In this document: positions 13,555 through 15,665 of the stretch, in pieces
How positions within the stretch are numbered: position 1 is the first letter of the stretch
Layout of the letters: each line of letters begins with the position of its first letter
Origin: B1SED10-16 sp046498365
Lineage (GTDB): Bacteria > Desulfobacterota > Desulfobacteria > Desulfobacterales > Desulfosalsimonadaceae
Reading direction: 5' to 3'
Assembly (NCBI GenBank): GCA_046498365.1
Contig: JAWOAV010000020.1
Coordinates: 1-15,665 of the forward strand
Length of the DNA stretch: 15,665 nucleotides
Made by a program: the position numbers and the translations under genes
Notes under the pieces: generated by a model
What the model saw: the letters and a program-made list of their open reading frames with translations, nothing else
The model's database searches: none
Told to the model about the DNA's origin: nothing

Positions 13555-14334
13555 TTATGGCTTTTTCGGATCCAACTTTTCAGCGATATATACACCGTAA
13601 CTGTAATGCGCTTTATATCTCTCATACAGCTGAATTTCATGGTTTTCCGCTTCGACGATCGCGCGTGCTTCTTCGCTGTTCCCGTTTCGATCGAGAAAAT
13701 CCCGGAACCTTTCCTGCATAGGACGATAGTAGTTATCCAACCAGCAATGCGCTGGTAAAACAAAATAACCGATTGGCGAATAGCCCTTTTTCTCCAGTAC
13801 TTTCATCTTTGACGATGCCATATCGATTTCGGGATATTCGCTTTCCCAGTGTCTCTGGATTTCTGAGGGACGGGAACCTGTAATCCAGGTAATCTCCGAA
13901 ACAACCAGTCGCCCGCCCACTTTTAGATAACGATTCCAGTCTGTTATGCCTTTTTCAAAGCCGATATTGTATATCGCACCCTCAGACCATACAACATCAT
14001 ATTCCTCGTCTCCAAAAGGCAGATTGTCCATTGAGCAGGCAAGTGTCGTTATCTTATCAGAAACTCCCTCAATTTCAGCTTTCCTTTCCAGTACATCAAG
14101 AAAGTCTTGAAGGAAATCCACTGCCGTGATGCGGGCATTCAACAGGCGAGCCAGTGGTAGTGTGGAAGCGCCTGTGCCACAGCCTATATCCGCAATCTTT
14201 AAAGGCGCAGCCCGGTCTATCATGGCCAGATCAAGCGCTTTTTCCGTCTCTGCATCTCCACCTGGACCCTGCCGGTTTGCACCTTTATGAAGATCTATCA
14301 ATAATTGGAATTCTTCCACTTCAACGTCATCCAT
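13555..14334 (-). CDS. Class I SAM-dependent methyltransferase
   Basis: Starting at ATG 14334 the product has 259 residues. The N-terminus LLIDLHKGANRQGPGGD at 11-27 is a recognisable leader of one methyltransferase group found in anaerobes. Motif I, IADIGCGTG, is at 48-56, the acidic residue of strand 2 is in AVDF at 71-74, and CSMDNLPF (100-107) with DVVWSEGAIYNIGF (113-126) form the later motifs. It transfers a methyl group from S-adenosylmethionine; the substrate is unknown. A GTG at 14343 is an alternative start; neither has a clear ribosome site, and a TAA (that of the upstream ABM gene) lies in frame just before. The two genes are about 42 bases apart in the same direction, so co-transcription is likely. 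A GGGGCAAACC hairpin lies past the stop. Confidence 0.87.
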   Translation of the reverse strand: MDDVEVEEFQLLIDLHKGANRQGPGGDAETEKALDLAMIDRAAPLKIADIGCGTGASTLPLARLLNARITAVDFLQDFLDVLERKAEIEGVSDKITTLACSMDNLPFGDEEYDVVWSEGAIYNIGFEKGITDWNRYLKVGGRLVVSEITWITGSRPSEIQRHWESEYPEIDMASSKMKVLEKKGYSPIGYFVLPAHCWLDNYYRPMQERFRDFLDRNGNSEEARAIVEAENHEIQLYERYKAHYSYGVYIAEKLDPKKP

Positions 14335-14376
14335 GACGCGCACGCAATGGCGCAGAGCGAAGCAGCGCGCTATTCC

Positions 14377-14670
14377 TTATTCCTGGACGCTTACTTCGTA
14401 TTGTTCTCCGGCGGGCGGCCCAGCTAGTACATCCGCCAGTTTGCCCATCAGTTCGCGGTAGTGCGGGCCAGACTCAAATGCGGTCAAATCGGCTTCTGAT
14501 TCCCACAGGTTGATAGAGATGGCTTTACCGGTATCGCGCTGTGTAAGGAGGAACTGCCCTTTGAACCCCTTCTGCCCGTGCAGCACCGGCACGATGGTAT
14601 CCTTGACGATGCGGGTGGCTTCATCCATTTTGCCGGGTTGAAATTGAACATTCACGGCTCGCGCATACAT
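14377..14670 (-). CDS. Antibiotic biosynthesis monooxygenase (ABM)-fold small protein
   Basis: The 97-residue product has the ferredoxin-like ABM dimer fold pattern: first strand MYARAVNVQFQPGKMDEA, a helix with IVKDTIVPVLHGQKGFKG at 21-38, strands LLTQRDTGKAISINLWES at 41-58 and a helix with LTAFESGPHYRELMGKL. ABM proteins include heme-degrading and quinol monooxygenases and many of unknown role; no specific catalytic set can be named here. The frame extends to 14730, but AGGAGG at 14682-14677, six bases before ATG 14670, decides the start. It lies between the DUF362 gene (87 bases upstream) and the methyltransferase gene (about 42 bases downstream) on the same strand and could be an operon member. 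Confidence 0.85.
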   Translation of the reverse strand: MYARAVNVQFQPGKMDEATRIVKDTIVPVLHGQKGFKGQFLLTQRDTGKAISINLWESEADLTAFESGPHYRELMGKLADVLAGPPAGEQYEVSVQE

Positions 14671-14756
14671 AGTTGACCTCCTTTTCAATTGTTGTCGATG
14701 GAAAACGGGCTCAACAAGCGCTTCAAACAAAGGTCAAATCTTACATTCTGCAGAAG

Positions 14757-15665
14757 TCAGATCCGCCGGAGCATGGACCGGCTGAAAAAATATCCGATAT
14801 CCTGGAAATAGCGCATCATAATCAGTTTTTTAAATGCGGCCGTGCCCAATGCCGCCCCGAAAGACTTGAGGACCTGCCGGTCCCGGAACATGGCCGGCAT
14901 GCCCATCCGGTGGCCGATCCCCATGTGCATGTCAGCGGCAGTGGTAAAGCATTTGTTGAGATGAATGATTTTTTTGGCATTTTTGATATCCGCCCTGGCA
15001 CAGCTTCCCAGCAGAAACACCTCTTCCCCTGCGGCATCGATGGAAGCATCGTATTTGCCGATCACAAAACTGACCGGCCGGGCGGCAGCGAATGCCGCCG
15101 GACCGGCGAATTTCTCAAGGCCGCCCAGAAACATTTTGATCCCCATGACGCATCCGGTGAGGCATTTCTCTCCGGTGGCAGAATTATAAGGCCCCCAGTA
15201 GAATTTCATGGGAGAATGAAGCCGGGCCAGTTCCTTGTTCACGTCCTGCCAGCGGTAGAACTCTTCATCATAAGGCTGAAGCCGCTTGGCCTGATCATCA
15301 AGGTCGTCGATACTTTTCAGATCGCCGTCAATGGTGATCTCTTCAAGGGTGGCTGGCCGATACCCCCGGTCCACCGCCGCCTTCAGATAAGAAACATCTT
15401 CCAGTTTCAGTCCCAGCAGCCGGGCCCCCACCAGGTCCACCGCCAGGGGGTTTTTCCCCATGATCACCAGCCCCAGCTTGCGGGTGGAAGGAAACGCCTC
15501 ATTACCCATGCCCACGTCAATGGCGTCCATTACCACCAGGTCCGGATAGCCTGCGGCCAGCAGGTCTACGATTTTTTCGTTTAGCAGGAAATCATGCCGG
15601 ATCGAGCGCTCATCATCCGAGCAGATGCCGATGTTGAGCTTCACCGCGCCGGTCATGGCCGATAC
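14757..15665 (-). CDS. DUF362 domain protein, 5' end outside the window
   Basis: The frame is open to the window edge; the first Met inside (15656) is internal, since VSAMTGAVKLNIGI is the middle of the DUF362 domain. Visible domain marks are PDLVVMDAIDVGMGNEA, LGLVIMGKNPLAVDLVGARL and LEEITIDGD. After the domain about 150 residues follow that contain EKCLTGC, LLGSCARADIKNAKKI and HLNKCFTTAADMH, a cysteine-bearing C-terminal region without the CxxCxxC ferredoxin spacing. DUF362 proteins are common in anaerobes, often beside iron-sulfur or reductive-dehalogenation genes, and their function is poorly known. The 3' end has several hydrophobic/basic residues (MMRYFQDIGYFFSRSMLRRI) and may be membrane-associated. 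No ribosome site or promoter can be judged because the start is missing. Confidence 0.85.
   Translation of the reverse strand, partial: VSAMTGAVKLNIGICSDDERSIRHDFLLNEKIVDLLAAGYPDLVVMDAIDVGMGNEAFPSTRKLGLVIMGKNPLAVDLVGARLLGLKLEDVSYLKAAVDRGYRPATLEEITIDGDLKSIDDLDDQAKRLQPYDEEFYRWQDVNKELARLHSPMKFYWGPYNSATGEKCLTGCVMGIKMFLGGLEKFAGPAAFAAARPVSFVIGKYDASIDAAGEEVFLLGSCARADIKNAKKIIHLNKCFTTAADMHMGIGHRMGMPAMFRDRQVLKSFGAALGTAAFKKLIMMRYFQDIGYFFSRSMLRRI

Overview
The window reads as a bacterial chromosome segment with a mosaic, partly decayed accessory character. The gene set (KaiC/KaiB-like clock proteins, a rubrerythrin-like diiron protein, a DUF362 protein, an AidB-type acyl-CoA dehydrogenase) and the dispersed GC-rich palindromes fit an anaerobic Desulfobacterota-like (deltaproteobacterial) host. 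That assignment is inference from gene content; no rRNA or other marker gene is present, and I see no tRNA.

Left region (1-4309): after a short unassigned edge, a tightly coupled minus-strand operon runs kaiC (3408-1876), kaiB (1876-1550), then a soluble histidine kinase fused to a receiver domain (1553-237). The joints are TAATG and ATGA overlaps. A KaiC ATPase, its KaiB partner and a two-component output protein without any sensor domain look like a complete KaiA-less signalling module. Divergent from it, across a 433-base AT-rich gap, is a small coiled-coil lipoprotein (3842-4309).

Middle region (4315-8832): a cytoplasmic family 3 glycoside hydrolase converges on the lipoprotein gene. A hidden small reading frame, ending in an ATGA overlap with the hydrolase start, lies just upstream of it. 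Next come a rubrerythrin-like diiron gene bracketed by two REP-like palindromes, a 44-base perfect palindrome made of insertion-sequence ends, and an exported fumarylacetoacetate-hydrolase-fold protein.

Decayed island (8833-11630): remnants of a DUF2254 membrane protein and a frameshifted PAP2 phosphatase lie beside an intact DUF305 membrane protein. They are followed by a complete IS5-family insertion sequence whose transposase needs a -1 frameshift at a canonical A_AAA_AAG site, and by a ~48-base mini-element that carries only the two ends of that IS.

Right region (11721-15665), all minus strand: an AidB-like acyl-CoA dehydrogenase with a solitary IS end just upstream of its ribosome site, a class I SAM-dependent methyltransferase, an ABM-fold small protein, and a DUF362 protein cut by the window edge. 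The most noteworthy items are the Kai module with its sensorless kinase-receiver partner, the unannotated small frame upstream of the glycosidase, and the family of IS-end-only palindromes spread over about 6 kb.
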